Shown piece after piece: positions 1-9,012 of a stretch of 64,000 nt of DNA. The stretch is from the NCBI RefSeq assembly GCF_018492665.1, contig NZ_JAFVME010000005.1, positions 372,001 to 436,000 on the forward strand, written 5' to 3'. Source of the DNA: Pedobacter sp. B4-66. Its GTDB lineage: Bacteria > Bacteroidota > Bacteroidia > Sphingobacteriales > Sphingobacteriaceae. Both the position numbers and the translations under genes were made by a program. The notes under the pieces are model-generated. The model was not told the DNA's origin and ran no database searches. It was given only the letters and a program-made list of their open reading frames with translations. Within the stretch, counting starts at the first letter, position 1, and every line of letters starts with the position of its first letter.

Positions 1-770
1 CCTGTTCTACAGGGAAATATGCTGCTACTAATAAGGTGTATAAGAAAAAGGCGGGGGAGTTTGCAGAGATTATAAAATCAATGCCTCCCACAAATCAGGG
101 AGCCGCACTTCCTGATCCGGCGCTTCAGTCGTGGGTTGGATCCGTTAATTTTGGAATACGCAGACCTAATTTTGTAATTCTTCATCATACTGCTCAGAAA
201 TCTTCTGACCAAACTATAAAAACCTTTACAATTGCCAAAACAGAGGTGAGTGCACATTATGTGGTTGGAAGAGACGGTAAGGTAATTCAAATGGTAAATG
301 ATTATTTAAGAGCTAACCATGCAGGTGTTGGCAAGTGGGGTAACGATACGGATTTAAACTCTTCTTCTATTGGAATTGAGATTGATAATTCCGGTACTGA
401 GCCTTATTCTGAGGTTCAGCTACAAAGCTTGATGACTTTGCTTTCTACATTAAAAACAAGGTATAAAATTCCAACGGCAAACTTTATCGGTCATTCAGAT
501 GTGGCGCCAAGAAGAAAGGTTGATCCGGCTAATTTTCCATGGAAAAGATTCGCAGAAAAAGGGTATGGATTGTGGTATGATAGCGTGCTTGTAATGCCTC
601 CAGATAACTTTGATACAACGTTGGCGTTGAAGATTATTGGATATGACGTTAGTAATGTTCCAGCTGCAATTGTGGCGTTTAAGATCCACTTTGTACAAAC
701 AGATGTAACACCGGAATTGACACCGGCAGTTAAGCTGATTCTGTTTAATTTGCATAAAAAGTATATGTAA
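1..770 (+). CDS. N-acetylmuramoyl-L-alanine amidase, lipoprotein (5' end outside window)
   Basis: The reading frame is open from the first base, so the gene starts upstream of the window. The first full codon (3-5) is TGT, giving CSTGKYAATNK; a Cys followed by Ser/Thr/Gly at this point looks like the lipidated Cys after a lost lipobox signal peptide, so the enzyme is probably anchored to a membrane facing the periplasm. The rest is an Amidase_2 (AmpD/PGRP) domain: LHHTA supplies the first zinc His, SIGIEIDN the core strand, and GHSDVAPRRKVDP the second His plus the Lys/Asp pair. Amidases of this family cut the bond between MurNAc and the stem peptide. The GTG at 36 is an internal codon. It converges with glnS across a strong terminator. 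Confidence 0.85.
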   Translation, partial: CSTGKYAATNKVYKKKAGEFAEIIKSMPPTNQGAALPDPALQSWVGSVNFGIRRPNFVILHHTAQKSSDQTIKTFTIAKTEVSAHYVVGRDGKVIQMVNDYLRANHAGVGKWGNDTDLNSSSIGIEIDNSGTEPYSEVQLQSLMTLLSTLKTRYKIPTANFIGHSDVAPRRKVDPANFPWKRFAEKGYGLWYDSVLVMPPDNFDTTLALKIIGYDVSNVPAAIVAFKIHFVQTDVTPELTPAVKLILFNLHKKYM

Positions 771-808
771 AAAATGGCCGGATCATTCGAATGATCCGAC
801 CATTTTTT
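771..808. terminator. Bidirectional terminator between amidase and glnS
   Basis: A long inverted repeat, CGGATCATT / AATGATCCG, is extended by ATGG/CCAT and flanked by A-rich and T-rich runs on both sides. It lies between two convergent genes and can serve both strands. Confidence 0.85.
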
Positions 809-831
809 AGTCATTAGGATAATAATCCTGC

Positions 832-2493
832 CTATTTATTGGCTTTCGCCCAGGCATCCTTAAGGGAAACGGTACGGTTAAATACCAGGATTTCCGGAGT
901 AGAATCTTTATCTAAGCAGTAGTATCCTTTTCTGATAAACTGATAACGAGCATTCTTATCTGCATTTGCTAAGTAAGGCTCTATATATGCTTGTTTTATG
1001 ATTTCAATGCTGTCTGGGTTCAGATAATCTTTGAAATCGCCCTCTTCAGCATCTGGAGATTCAGAAGTAAATAGACGATCGTACATTCTTATCTCGGCGC
1101 TTTTAGCGTGTTTGCTGCTAACCCAATGAATAGTGCCTTTAACGTTGATGCCGCTTGTATCTTCTCCACTCTTAGATTCAGGAATATAAGTGCAGTATAT
1201 TTCAGTTACATTACCATCAGCATCTTTCTTAAAGTCTTCACATTTCACAATGTAAGCGTGTTTAAGTCTTACCATTGCTCCCGGAGCTAGTCTGAACCAT
1301 TTTTTTGCAGGCTCTTCCATGAAGTCTTCGCGCTCAATCCATAGTTCATTGCTGAAAGGGATTTCTCTTGTTCCTCCTTTATCTTCTGCTTCAGGGTTGT
1401 TTTCACCAATGAGGATATCGTTTTGTCCTTCAGGATAATTGGTAATGATCATTTTGATAGGATCTAATACCGCCATAACCCTGTTTGCAGTTTTATTTAA
1501 GTGTTCACGAACACAGAACTCTAAAAGACTAAGTTCAATAAGGTTCTCTCTTTTAGCAATTCCGATTCTTTCACAAAACTCTCTGATACTTTCCGGAGTA
1601 TAACCACGGCGTCTTAATCCGCTTATTGTAGGCATACGAGGGTCATCCCATCCGCTTACCACACCTTCGTTTACCAATTGAAGTAGCTTACGCTTACTCA
1701 TAACCGTATAAGAAAGGTTTAAACGGGCAAATTCGTATTGTTTAGAAGGGAATATTTCGAGTTTCTCAATTAGCCAATCGTACAATTCGCGATGGGCCAC
1801 ATACTCAAGGGTACAGATCGAATGTGTAATGCTTTCAATGCTATCGCTTTGTCCGTGTGCAAAATCGTACATCGGGTAGATGCACCATTTGTTGCCGGTT
1901 CTGTGATGTTCTGCATGTTTAATACGATAGATAACAGGGTCCCTCATAATCATATTAGGGCTGGTCATGTCTATTTTCGCACGCAGGGTACAAGTTCCGT
2001 CAGGAAACTCTCCACTTTTCATTCTGCTGAAAAGATCAAGATTGTCCTCAATGCTGCGGTTTCTGTATGGACTGTCTTTACCTGCTTCAGTAGGTGTTCC
2101 TTTTAATTCGGCAATTTCCTCAGCAGTACTATCATCTACATATGCCAAACCTTTTTTAATAAGAGTTACGGCAAATTCATATAGTGAATCGAAATAATCA
2201 GAAGTATATAATTCGTTTTTCCATTCAAAGCCAAGCCACTTAATATCTGCCTGTTGACTGTCTACATATTCAGTTTTTTCAGTAACCGGATTGGTGTCGT
2301 CAAACCTAAGGTTTGTGTAGCCGCCGTATTTTTTTGTTAATCCAAAGTTTAGACATATAGCTTTTGCGTGGCCTATATGCAAATATCCATTCGGTTCTGG
2401 TGGGAAACGGGTGATTAGTGTTTCGTATTTTCCGCTATTTAAATCGTTCTCAATGATTTCTTCAATGAAGTTCAATGATCTTTCTTCACTCAT
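832..2493 (-). CDS. glnS: Glutaminyl-tRNA synthetase
   Basis: Class I aminoacyl-tRNA synthetase of 553 residues, the usual GlnRS length, charging tRNA-Gln in the cytoplasm. The HIGH signature is in PPEPNGYLHIGHAKA (HIGH at 39-42) and the KMSKS counterpart is VMSKRKL at about 264-270. The N-terminal Rossmann domain is followed by a C-terminal anticodon-binding beta-barrel region from about residue 340. GlnRS rather than GluRS is indicated by the PEPNGYLHIGHAKA and CTLEY patterns. The start is the ATG at 2493, about 17 nt after the expected transcription start of a TAACTTTG box. It is monocistronic and divergent from the B12-binding gene. Confidence 0.96.
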   Translation of the reverse strand: MSEERSLNFIEEIIENDLNSGKYETLITRFPPEPNGYLHIGHAKAICLNFGLTKKYGGYTNLRFDDTNPVTEKTEYVDSQQADIKWLGFEWKNELYTSDYFDSLYEFAVTLIKKGLAYVDDSTAEEIAELKGTPTEAGKDSPYRNRSIEDNLDLFSRMKSGEFPDGTCTLRAKIDMTSPNMIMRDPVIYRIKHAEHHRTGNKWCIYPMYDFAHGQSDSIESITHSICTLEYVAHRELYDWLIEKLEIFPSKQYEFARLNLSYTVMSKRKLLQLVNEGVVSGWDDPRMPTISGLRRRGYTPESIREFCERIGIAKRENLIELSLLEFCVREHLNKTANRVMAVLDPIKMIITNYPEGQNDILIGENNPEAEDKGGTREIPFSNELWIEREDFMEEPAKKWFRLAPGAMVRLKHAYIVKCEDFKKDADGNVTEIYCTYIPESKSGEDTSGINVKGTIHWVSSKHAKSAEIRMYDRLFTSESPDAEEGDFKDYLNPDSIEIIKQAYIEPYLANADKNARYQFIRKGYYCLDKDSTPEILVFNRTVSLKDAWAKANK

Positions 2494-2513
2494 AAAAACT
2501 GTAAATTTAGTGC

Positions 2514-2521
2514 CAAAGTTA
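2514..2521 (-). promoter_or_regulatory. glnS promoter, -7 box TAACTTTG
   Basis: On the minus strand the 8-mer TAACTTTG matches the Bacteroidota -7 consensus TAnnTTTG exactly. The box ends about 20 nt before the glnS ATG. No clear -33 TTG was assigned. Confidence 0.6.
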
Positions 2522-2572
2522 ACATAAAAGCGCTAATTTACTTACATTTACCACCTACTATTAGTATAAATT

Positions 2573-2992
2573 ATGAGCAAAACGTTAAACAGGCCGATAA
2601 GGGTTTTAGTGGCAAAGGTTGGGTTGGATGGTCATGACAGAGGCGCAAAAGTTATTGCAACATCCTTACGGGATGCCGGTATGGAAGTAATTTATACAGG
2701 ATTGAGACAAACTCCTGAGATGGTTGTAAATACCGCCTTGCAGGAAGATGTTGATGCGATTGGAATTTCCATCTTATCGGGTGCTCATATGACTGTTTTT
2801 CCTAAAATTGTAGAGATTATGAAGCAAAAGCAATTGACCGATGTTTTGCTTACAGGCGGAGGGATTATCCCGGAAAGCGACATGAAAAAGCTTAAGGAGA
2901 TTGGTGTTGGGGAGTTATTTGCTCCTGGGACTACAATGGTGACAATAGTAGATTATATTAAAAATTGGGTTGCTGAAAACAGAAATTTCTAG
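2573..2992 (+). CDS. Cobalamin-binding small subunit of an acyl-CoA mutase
   Basis: A free-standing B12-binding domain of 139 residues, the size of methylmalonyl/isobutyryl-CoA mutase small subunits. The cobalamin motif DxHxxG is present (D19, H21, G24 in [10 protein letters not shown]), as are the SxL element (SILSG, 66-70) and the glycine-rich GGG (95-97) that cradles the B12 tail. It would carry adenosylcobalamin for a separate catalytic subunit, which is not in this window. The substrate is therefore open: methylmalonyl-, isobutyryl- or another acyl-CoA. It sits 3 nt before an enoyl-CoA hydratase gene in what looks like one operon, consistent with propionate or branched-chain acyl-CoA metabolism. 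Confidence 0.87.
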   Translation: MSKTLNRPIRVLVAKVGLDGHDRGAKVIATSLRDAGMEVIYTGLRQTPEMVVNTALQEDVDAIGISILSGAHMTVFPKIVEIMKQKQLTDVLLTGGGIIPESDMKKLKEIGVGELFAPGTTMVTIVDYIKNWVAENRNF

Positions 2993-2995
2993 ATT

Positions 2996-3778
2996 ATGGC
3001 TAATCAAAATATCTTATCGGAAATAAGGGACAATGTCCTTTATGTTACCATAAACCGTGAGCACAAGTTAAATGCTTTAAATAAAGATACCTTGACTGAA
3101 TTGGCGGAAGCAATTGAGCTTGCGGCGAATAATGACGAGGTGCGAGGAGTTTTGCTTACGGGAGCAGGAGAGAAAGCTTTTGTTGCCGGAGCTGATATTT
3201 CGGAGTTTTCTAATTATAGTATTGAAGAGGGTGAGGAGCTTGCGCGAGCTGGGCATAAAAACGTGTTTGATGCTATTGAAAGCTGCCCTAAGCCTGTGAT
3301 TGCCGCTATAAACGGATTTGCTTTGGGTGGCGGACTTGAGTTGGCAATGGCTTGCCATATTCGTATTGCCTCAGATAATGCAAAACTGGGCTTGCCAGAG
3401 GTTAGTCTGGGATTAATTCCTGGATACGGAGGTACGCAAAGATTAACTCAGTTAGTTGGTAAAGGCAAGGCGATTGAGATGATTACAACTGCTGATATGA
3501 TTACCGCTGCTCAGGCAGAAAAAATAGGATTGGTAAATTATACTGTTCCCCAAACAGAGCTCATTACTAAATCGGAAGAAATTTTGAATAAAATAAAGCT
3601 AAGGGCGCCATTGGCCGTCGCTAGTGCTATTAAGTCTATAAATGCATCATTACAATATGATGTTGATGGCTTCGAAACTGAGATCAAAGAATTTGGTAAA
3701 TGCTTTGATACTTTGGATTTTAAGGAAGGGACTACGGCTTTTCTTGAAAAGAGAAAACCGGTGTTTATCGGGAAATAA
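2996..3778 (+). CDS. Enoyl-CoA hydratase/isomerase family protein
   Basis: Crotonase-fold protein of 260 residues, the standard size. AGADISEF (64-71) forms part of the CoA and oxyanion pocket. Both catalytic glutamates of true enoyl-CoA hydratases can be placed: E115 in GGGLELA and E135 in LPEVSLGLIPGYGGTQRL. A hydratase of short-chain 2-enoyl-CoA is thus more likely than an isomerase. The physiological substrate cannot be read from the sequence. The gene follows the B12-binding subunit with a 3-nt gap and is closed by a hairpin, so the two probably form a bicistronic operon. Confidence 0.9.
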   Translation: MANQNILSEIRDNVLYVTINREHKLNALNKDTLTELAEAIELAANNDEVRGVLLTGAGEKAFVAGADISEFSNYSIEEGEELARAGHKNVFDAIESCPKPVIAAINGFALGGGLELAMACHIRIASDNAKLGLPEVSLGLIPGYGGTQRLTQLVGKGKAIEMITTADMITAAQAEKIGLVNYTVPQTELITKSEEILNKIKLRAPLAVASAIKSINASLQYDVDGFETEIKEFGKCFDTLDFKEGTTAFLEKRKPVFIGK

Positions 3779-3792
3779 AGTCCTCAAATAGA

Positions 3793-3835
3793 AAAGCCCC
3801 ATCGAATCTTTTTTGAGGATTTATGGGGCTTTGCT
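3793..3835 (+). terminator. Terminator after the enoyl-CoA hydratase operon
   Basis: The 10-bp stem AAAGCCCCAT (3793-3802) / ATGGGGCTTT (3823-3832) has a 20-nt loop. A 7-bp competing pair, TCCTCAA (3781-3787) with TTGAGGA (3813-3819), overlaps it and could form only instead of it. Confidence 0.75.
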
Positions 3836-3949
3836 GTGATGTGTGAAAAAAATTGTATACTTTTTCTATAAAACTGTAGAAAATATTTCCCAGGTAAAAA
3901 AAACTAGTTATATTTATTTCATAATAATGCGCTCTAATTTTTAGGTAAT

Positions 3950-5350
3950 ATGAGAAAAATATTAATTGTTGACGATGAGGTAAACATCGGAGTGCTATTG
4001 TCCAAATTTTTAACCAGGAATTCATTTAGTGTGTCAACAGCAACAAGTGGAGTTGCAGCAATGGATTATCTGGCTAAAGAGGCTTATGATCTTGTTTTAT
4101 GTGATTATAGGCTAGAGGATACAGACGGAAGAGAGATGTTAATTAAAATAAAGGAAAGTTATCCTAGTACAGGTGTAATCATTATAACCGGCTATTCAGA
4201 TATTAAGCTGGCTGTAGAGTTGATTAAGCTGGGAGCATATGACTATATCACCAAGCCTTTATATCCGGATGAAATTTTAAACACGATAAATAAAGCGATA
4301 GAAACGCAGATTGCATTAAATACAAATCAATCTGAAACTTCATCTGAAACGCCTAAACAAAAAGCAGCCAAACAAGCATATAAACAAGTAGATAACTTCG
4401 TAGCCGGACAAAGTCCTGCTTCAAAGGAACTCTTAAAGCAAATTCAGTTGGTTGCGCCAACATCATATAGTGTGATTTTAACTGGAGAAAGTGGTACAGG
4501 GAAAGAATCTGTTGCCAAAGCAATCCATTTAAATAGCCCAAGGAAAGACCGCCCTTTTGTTGCTATGGATTGTGGGTCCTTAACAAAGGAATTGGCCGGT
4601 AGTGAGTTCTTTGGTCACGAGAAAGGATCGTTTACAGGTGCGCTTTATACAAAAATTGGTCATTTTGAAATGGCTAATGGCGGTACGTTATTTTTAGATG
4701 AGGTTGGAAACCTTTCTTATGATATTCAAGCGGCTTTACTTAGAACTGTACAAGAGCGTAAAATCAAAAGAATCGGTAGTACTAAAGAGATTGATTTAGA
4801 TGTAAGGATTATTGTTGCAACCAATGAAAATCTTTCGAATGCTATTCAGAAAGGAAAGTTTAGAGAAGATCTTTATCATAGGTTTAATGAGTTTTCTATT
4901 GGCTTACCACCTTTAAGTCAGCGTGGTGATGATATCATGGTTTTCGCATATACATTTTTAGATGTAGCAAATCAAGAGCTTTCAAGGAATGTTCAGGGCT
5001 TTTCTGAAGAAGTTGTAGATTGTTTCTTAACCTATAACTGGCCAGGAAATGTAAGGGAACTTAAAAATGTAGTGAGAAGAGCTACTTTGCTTACTGAAAG
5101 TCAGGAAATACAACTTAAAGCACTTCCGCTTGAAATTTCTACTTATGCTAAGGCTTCAGCTATTGAAAGCTCAATTTCACGTATCGAAAAACCAAGGGAT
5201 TTAAAAAATGCAGCCCTGGAAGCAGAATATGATGCCATTTTGAAAGTTTTAAGAGAAGTAAACTTTAATAAAACCAAGGCGGCAAAAATTCTCAATATCG
5301 ATAGGAAAACATTGTACAATAAAATGAGAGCGATTAATTTGGATACATAG
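3950..5350 (+). CDS. Sigma-54-dependent response regulator (NtrC family)
   Basis: Three-domain activator of 466 residues. The receiver (1-115) has acidic D8/D9, phosphoacceptor D52 in CDYRLED, T80 and K102 (TKP). The AAA+ domain has Walker A GESGTGKE (179-186), the sigma-54 contact loop as GSFTGA (226-231; Ser for the usual first Ala) and Walker B GGTLFLDEV (244-252). The C-terminus is a Fis-type helix-turn-helix (NKTKAAKILNIDRKTLYNKM). It should activate RNA polymerase-sigma-54 promoters when phosphorylated. The kinase gene begins 2 nt after its stop, so it is the likely partner. A TATATTTA box at 3909-3916 (one mismatch to TAnnTTTG) is a possible promoter. Confidence 0.93.
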   Translation: MRKILIVDDEVNIGVLLSKFLTRNSFSVSTATSGVAAMDYLAKEAYDLVLCDYRLEDTDGREMLIKIKESYPSTGVIIITGYSDIKLAVELIKLGAYDYITKPLYPDEILNTINKAIETQIALNTNQSETSSETPKQKAAKQAYKQVDNFVAGQSPASKELLKQIQLVAPTSYSVILTGESGTGKESVAKAIHLNSPRKDRPFVAMDCGSLTKELAGSEFFGHEKGSFTGALYTKIGHFEMANGGTLFLDEVGNLSYDIQAALLRTVQERKIKRIGSTKEIDLDVRIIVATNENLSNAIQKGKFREDLYHRFNEFSIGLPPLSQRGDDIMVFAYTFLDVANQELSRNVQGFSEEVVDCFLTYNWPGNVRELKNVVRRATLLTESQEIQLKALPLEISTYAKASAIESSISRIEKPRDLKNAALEAEYDAILKVLREVNFNKTKAAKILNIDRKTLYNKMRAINLDT

Positions 5351-5351
5351 A

Positions 5352-6989
5352 GTGTTATTGGTAGCTACTATCATCTTTATCGGACTATTGGTGCTGGCAT
5401 ATTTCCTTTTTAGGAGTATGTCGGTAGTTAATGGACTAAAGGCTGAGGCTGCAGTGCTACAAAAGCAGAACAAGTATCTAAATGAACGTGTTGAAGTGCT
5501 TAACCTGGCGGAACGTATTACTCACCTTGGTAGCTGGGAGGTTTTTGTAGAAAGCGGACAAGTTAAATGGTCCGAAGAGTTATACAGGGTGTATGGCTTT
5601 AAGAATGATGACTTTTTGCCGGACACCTCGATCAATGAGCAGGTTATTGCTCCGGAGTATAGAGAAAAGGTAGCTAAAGAGTTAAAATCTGCTGTTGAAA
5701 ATAAAACCTCTTTTGCTGTAGAATACCAAATTATACACCCATCAGGTGCAAGAAAGTATGTGCTGGGGCAAGGGTTTTACATCGAAGGGGAGGCTAAGCT
5801 TGTTGGTACTATACAAGATGTTACAGAGCTTAAAGAAGCGGTGTTAAAGCTTAAAATAAACGAATCTCTGTTAAGAGAAGCGGAAATGGTGTCGCACAGT
5901 GGAAGCTGGGAATGGGTTGATGGGAAAGAGTTTATTCTCTGGTCCGATGAGATGTATAACATACATGGGTTTCTACCCCATTCGGTCTTTGTTAATTTCG
6001 CGTTTTATAAAACACTTGTTCATGAAGATGATATTCAGTTCTTTATGGGTAATTTTTATAAAGCCAAGCAGGATAAAACACTCTTTAAGATAAATTACAG
6101 GATTGTACTTCCTTCCGGAGAGATCAGGCATGTACTTACAACTGCCGAATATAAAAGAATTGGCCTTAATAATAACTATGCTTATATTGGTAACACACAG
6201 GATGTAACACAGTTAAGAGAGGCGCAGGTGCAGCTTGAAGAAAAGGTAGTTGAGCTGAATCGTTCCAATCAGGATTTGGAGCAGTTTGCTTATGTAGCAT
6301 CACATGATTTACAAGAGCCTTTAAGAAAAATACAGGCTTTTGGTGATCGCTTAAAGGATAAATATGCAGGGCAGATGAACGAAGAAGCCCAGGATTATAT
6401 TAGTAGAATGAGAGGTGCATCCGAGAGAATGCGTGCTTTAATCGATGACCTCCTAACGTTTTCCAAGCTTACAAGAGGGAATAAAAGTTTCACTAAACTT
6501 AGATTGACTGACATTGTAAGTAAAACATTAAGTGATCTTGATTTTATAATAGAGACCAAGAAAGCAAGGGTAAAAATTAATCTTGAAGATGATGAAGTAG
6601 AAGGTGTTGAAAGTCAATTAATGCAGCTTTTTCAAAATCTAATTGGAAATTCTTTGAAATTCACTAATCAAAATGATTCACCTGGTATAGAAATATCATG
6701 TAGTATGAAATACGGTCATGATTTGAATATACCAGAGGCTAATAGAAATCATATCTACTGTGTGGTTGAAGTTAAGGACAATGGAATTGGCTTTGAAGCT
6801 GAGGACACTTTGAAAATATTTGATATTTTTCATCGTTTGCACTCGCGTGCTGATTATGAGGGTACAGGTATTGGGTTGGCAATATGTAAGAGGATAGCCG
6901 ATAACCATTCAGGATTTATTTCTGCAGAAAGCAGACCCGGAAATGGGGCTGTTTTTGTGGTTATTCTGCCAAAGAAACAAAACAAATGA
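5352..6989 (+). CDS. PAS-domain sensor histidine kinase
   Basis: Membrane-tethered kinase of 545 residues. One N-terminal transmembrane helix (about 3-21) and a short coiled coil (30-53) are followed by two PAS domains (about 54-160 and 175-290, both with a GSWE motif), a HisKA domain with H318 in FAYVASHDLQEPLRKI, and a HATPase with N box QNLIGNSLKF, G1 DNGIGFE and G2 GTGIGLAI. The SHDLQEPLR form is typical of phytochrome-like and PAS kinases. The start is taken as GTG 5352, the only start that keeps the membrane helix; TTG 5358 is an alternative. It lies 2 nt downstream of the NtrC-type regulator, its probable partner. Confidence 0.9.
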   Translation: MLLVATIIFIGLLVLAYFLFRSMSVVNGLKAEAAVLQKQNKYLNERVEVLNLAERITHLGSWEVFVESGQVKWSEELYRVYGFKNDDFLPDTSINEQVIAPEYREKVAKELKSAVENKTSFAVEYQIIHPSGARKYVLGQGFYIEGEAKLVGTIQDVTELKEAVLKLKINESLLREAEMVSHSGSWEWVDGKEFILWSDEMYNIHGFLPHSVFVNFAFYKTLVHEDDIQFFMGNFYKAKQDKTLFKINYRIVLPSGEIRHVLTTAEYKRIGLNNNYAYIGNTQDVTQLREAQVQLEEKVVELNRSNQDLEQFAYVASHDLQEPLRKIQAFGDRLKDKYAGQMNEEAQDYISRMRGASERMRALIDDLLTFSKLTRGNKSFTKLRLTDIVSKTLSDLDFIIETKKARVKINLEDDEVEGVESQLMQLFQNLIGNSLKFTNQNDSPGIEISCSMKYGHDLNIPEANRNHIYCVVEVKDNGIGFEAEDTLKIFDIFHRLHSRADYEGTGIGLAICKRIADNHSGFISAESRPGNGAVFVVILPKKQNK

Positions 6990-7002
6990 AAAGAGTTTAA
7001 TA

Positions 7003-8460
7003 ATGAGACAGGTAAAAGTTTTATTAATTGATGATGATGAAGATGATTACATCCTTACTAAGGGGGTGTTTGATCAGATTTCGTCGTCTTATGAGTTATC
7101 GTGGGTTAATAGTTATGAGAAAGGGATTGGCTCTATTTTAAAGAAACAATTTGATGTTTACCTGGTAGATTATAGATTGGGAAAGGGTACTGGCATTGAT
7201 TTGCTTAATGAAGCAATTAACTCGGGATGTGAGCAACCAATAATCATACTTACAGGTAAGGGTGATTTAGCAATTGACGAGCAAGCCATGAACATAGGAG
7301 CGGCAGATTACCTGATAAAGGACGAAATAGAGCCCTCTTCATTGGATCGTAGCATTCGCTATTCTATTAAGGAGGCGAGTGTAACAAAGGCGCTGAAAGA
7401 TAGCGAAAGTAAGTATAGGGCTATTTTTGAGCAGGCAAAAGATCCTATTCTAGTGTCTGATTATTCAGGGAAAATTTATGATATTAACAGTGCAGGATTA
7501 AAGTTTCTTGGCTACGAGCGGTCAGAAATACTCCAACTAAATACAAGTTCCATTTTTAGCAATGCTGAAGATGGAGAGAAATTTAAAGAGTTAATGGAGA
7601 GCAGTGGGTCTCTGAGTGACTTTGAGTGTGAATTAATTTCGAGTAAAGCTGAGGTGTATTATTGTAGTTTATCCTCATTTATTCAAACGGATATGGTTAA
7701 TGTAAAAGAAGTTTACCATACCATAATCCACGACCTTAGTCATAGAAAAAATATAGAAGAGCGGTCGGTTAGTTTAGGTAAAATGTCTATTTCTGAACAT
7801 ATTGCCAAGGGGCTGGGCGAGGAGATCAGAGACCCTTTAAGTACAATAAACTTGGCATTAGATGAGCTGGCAGCAGAACCTTCAATTGTTTTTAATGAAA
7901 CTGTTCAGTCTTGCCTGGAGATTATAAAGAGTAATTGCGATAGGGTAAATCAGTTGATGCAAAACTTTATCTCCAGTACGGAAACAAATACGCTTAATCT
8001 TCAGAGGCACAATATTTTAACGGTAATCGAAGAGGCTATTTCTGATGTTGAGGATTTGATAGTTGGGCACAATATAAAGTTGACCACCCAGTTTCATCAG
8101 TCGGAACAAAAAGTGTTGCTTGATAAGCCTAAAATCAAAAATGCGCTGATTAGTGTGATTAACAATGCGGTGGAGTCTATGCAGAGTTACCCGAAGATGA
8201 TTCATATTACAAGTACGGCTGATAGGGGTATGTATGAGATTGGAATTGAAGATAATGGGGTTGGTGTGGACCCTAAAAATCAAGAAAAGATCTTTGAACC
8301 ATTCTTTACAACGAAGAAGAGGGCTAGTGGCTTAGGACTTACACATGCTCAACGCGTATTAACAACACATAATGGCTCAATCAAACTTAAAAGACTAGCT
8401 CAGGGAAGTTTATTCCTAATCCGAATTCCAATTTACCATGAGGGAACACTCTGGTTTTAA
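7003..8460 (+). CDS. Receiver-PAS-kinase-like protein lacking the phosphoacceptor His
   Basis: Protein of 485 residues. The ATG at 7003 is preferred over an in-frame upstream ATG (6943) inside the previous gene because MRQVKVLLIDDDEDD starts a normal receiver. Order: receiver (1-125, phosphoacceptor D56), PAS (about 135-250), a dimerisation/HisKA-like segment (255-330), and a HATPase with N box NNAVES, G1 EDNGVGVDP and G2 ASGLGL. Where kinases have AHEIRNPL this protein reads GEEIRDPL, so the phosphorylated His is replaced by E273. ATP-binding motifs look intact. It may be a phosphatase, a scaffold or a regulator of the neighbouring kinase; that is inference. It lies 13 nt after the kinase gene. 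Confidence 0.85.
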   Translation: MRQVKVLLIDDDEDDYILTKGVFDQISSSYELSWVNSYEKGIGSILKKQFDVYLVDYRLGKGTGIDLLNEAINSGCEQPIIILTGKGDLAIDEQAMNIGAADYLIKDEIEPSSLDRSIRYSIKEASVTKALKDSESKYRAIFEQAKDPILVSDYSGKIYDINSAGLKFLGYERSEILQLNTSSIFSNAEDGEKFKELMESSGSLSDFECELISSKAEVYYCSLSSFIQTDMVNVKEVYHTIIHDLSHRKNIEERSVSLGKMSISEHIAKGLGEEIRDPLSTINLALDELAAEPSIVFNETVQSCLEIIKSNCDRVNQLMQNFISSTETNTLNLQRHNILTVIEEAISDVEDLIVGHNIKLTTQFHQSEQKVLLDKPKIKNALISVINNAVESMQSYPKMIHITSTADRGMYEIGIEDNGVGVDPKNQEKIFEPFFTTKKRASGLGLTHAQRVLTTHNGSIKLKRLAQGSLFLIRIPIYHEGTLWF

Positions 8461-8669
8461 AAACTAAAGAACGGGGTCGAATTTATTCACCTAATTGTTA
8501 CTGTGATTGGCGTAGTTATTGGTATAACTTTGTTTGGAATATTGGGGTTGGTTTTTGGGCCATTATTGATATCTTATTTTGTATTATTGATAAAATATAT
8601 GAAACTAGTGCAGTGACATCTGAAAGATTGGAGAGAATTAAAACAATTTTAGAGCAAGACGAGTTATAA
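8461..8669 (+). pseudogene. Frameshifted C-terminal remnant of an AI-2E (PerM-type) transporter
   Basis: There is no start codon, but the frame directly after the kinase stop reads GVVIGITLFGILGLVFGPLL. This is the G-rich last membrane segment typical of AI-2E family transporters (G.lfG..GlvlGPll). At about 8590, in the run ATAAAATATATG, the frame shifts by -1 and continues as IYETSAVTSERLERIKTIL up to TAA 8667-8669, a plausible cytoplasmic tail. Only about 65 codons remain of a family of about 350 residues. It is a decayed, non-functional remnant, probably left by a deletion that brought the kinase end next to it. Family identification rests on a short segment. Confidence 0.6.
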
Positions 8670-8722
8670 TAATACAGATCCTGGAAATAAAACATAAATG
8701 TTAAACATAAAATTAAAATGTC

Positions 8723-8989
8723 ATGAGTGATAATTCAAAAGTATTAGTAGGGCTTTTAGCCGGGTTGGCTGCGGGTGCAGCATTGGGATTGTTATTAGCG
8801 CCTGAAAAAGGAAGTGATACGAGAGATAAGTTAAGTCAATCATTAAAAGATCTTGCAGATTCTATTAGAGATAAAGCGGCAGATGAAATAAATAACCTAA
8901 CCAGCTTAAAAGATAAGGTTGTAGATTCTGTTAAAACTAAACTGCGTCAATCTGAAGAGGAATTTGTTGACGATGTAGAACACGCCTAA
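8723..8989 (+). CDS. YtxH domain-containing small membrane protein
   Basis: Protein of 88 residues with an N-terminal Gly/Ala-rich membrane segment (about 8-27, ending in LLLAPEKG) and a charged amphipathic, probably coiled-coil tail with repeated DKL/DKA/DKV units. This is the layout of YtxH-family (gas-vesicle-like) proteins, which have been linked to stress responses but lack an established biochemical activity. It is the first gene of a three-gene set with a holin-like membrane protein and an unknown protein, spaced by 23 nt and then overlapping. Confidence 0.8.
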   Translation: MSDNSKVLVGLLAGLAAGAALGLLLAPEKGSDTRDKLSQSLKDLADSIRDKAADEINNLTSLKDKVVDSVKTKLRQSEEEFVDDVEHA

Positions 8990-9012
8990 TAATCAAGTTT
9001 TAAACGAACAGC

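Noticed and set aside
491..814. 107-codon frame antisense to the amidase
   Set aside because: It overlaps conserved amidase coding sequence and the terminator, and has no recognisable domain.
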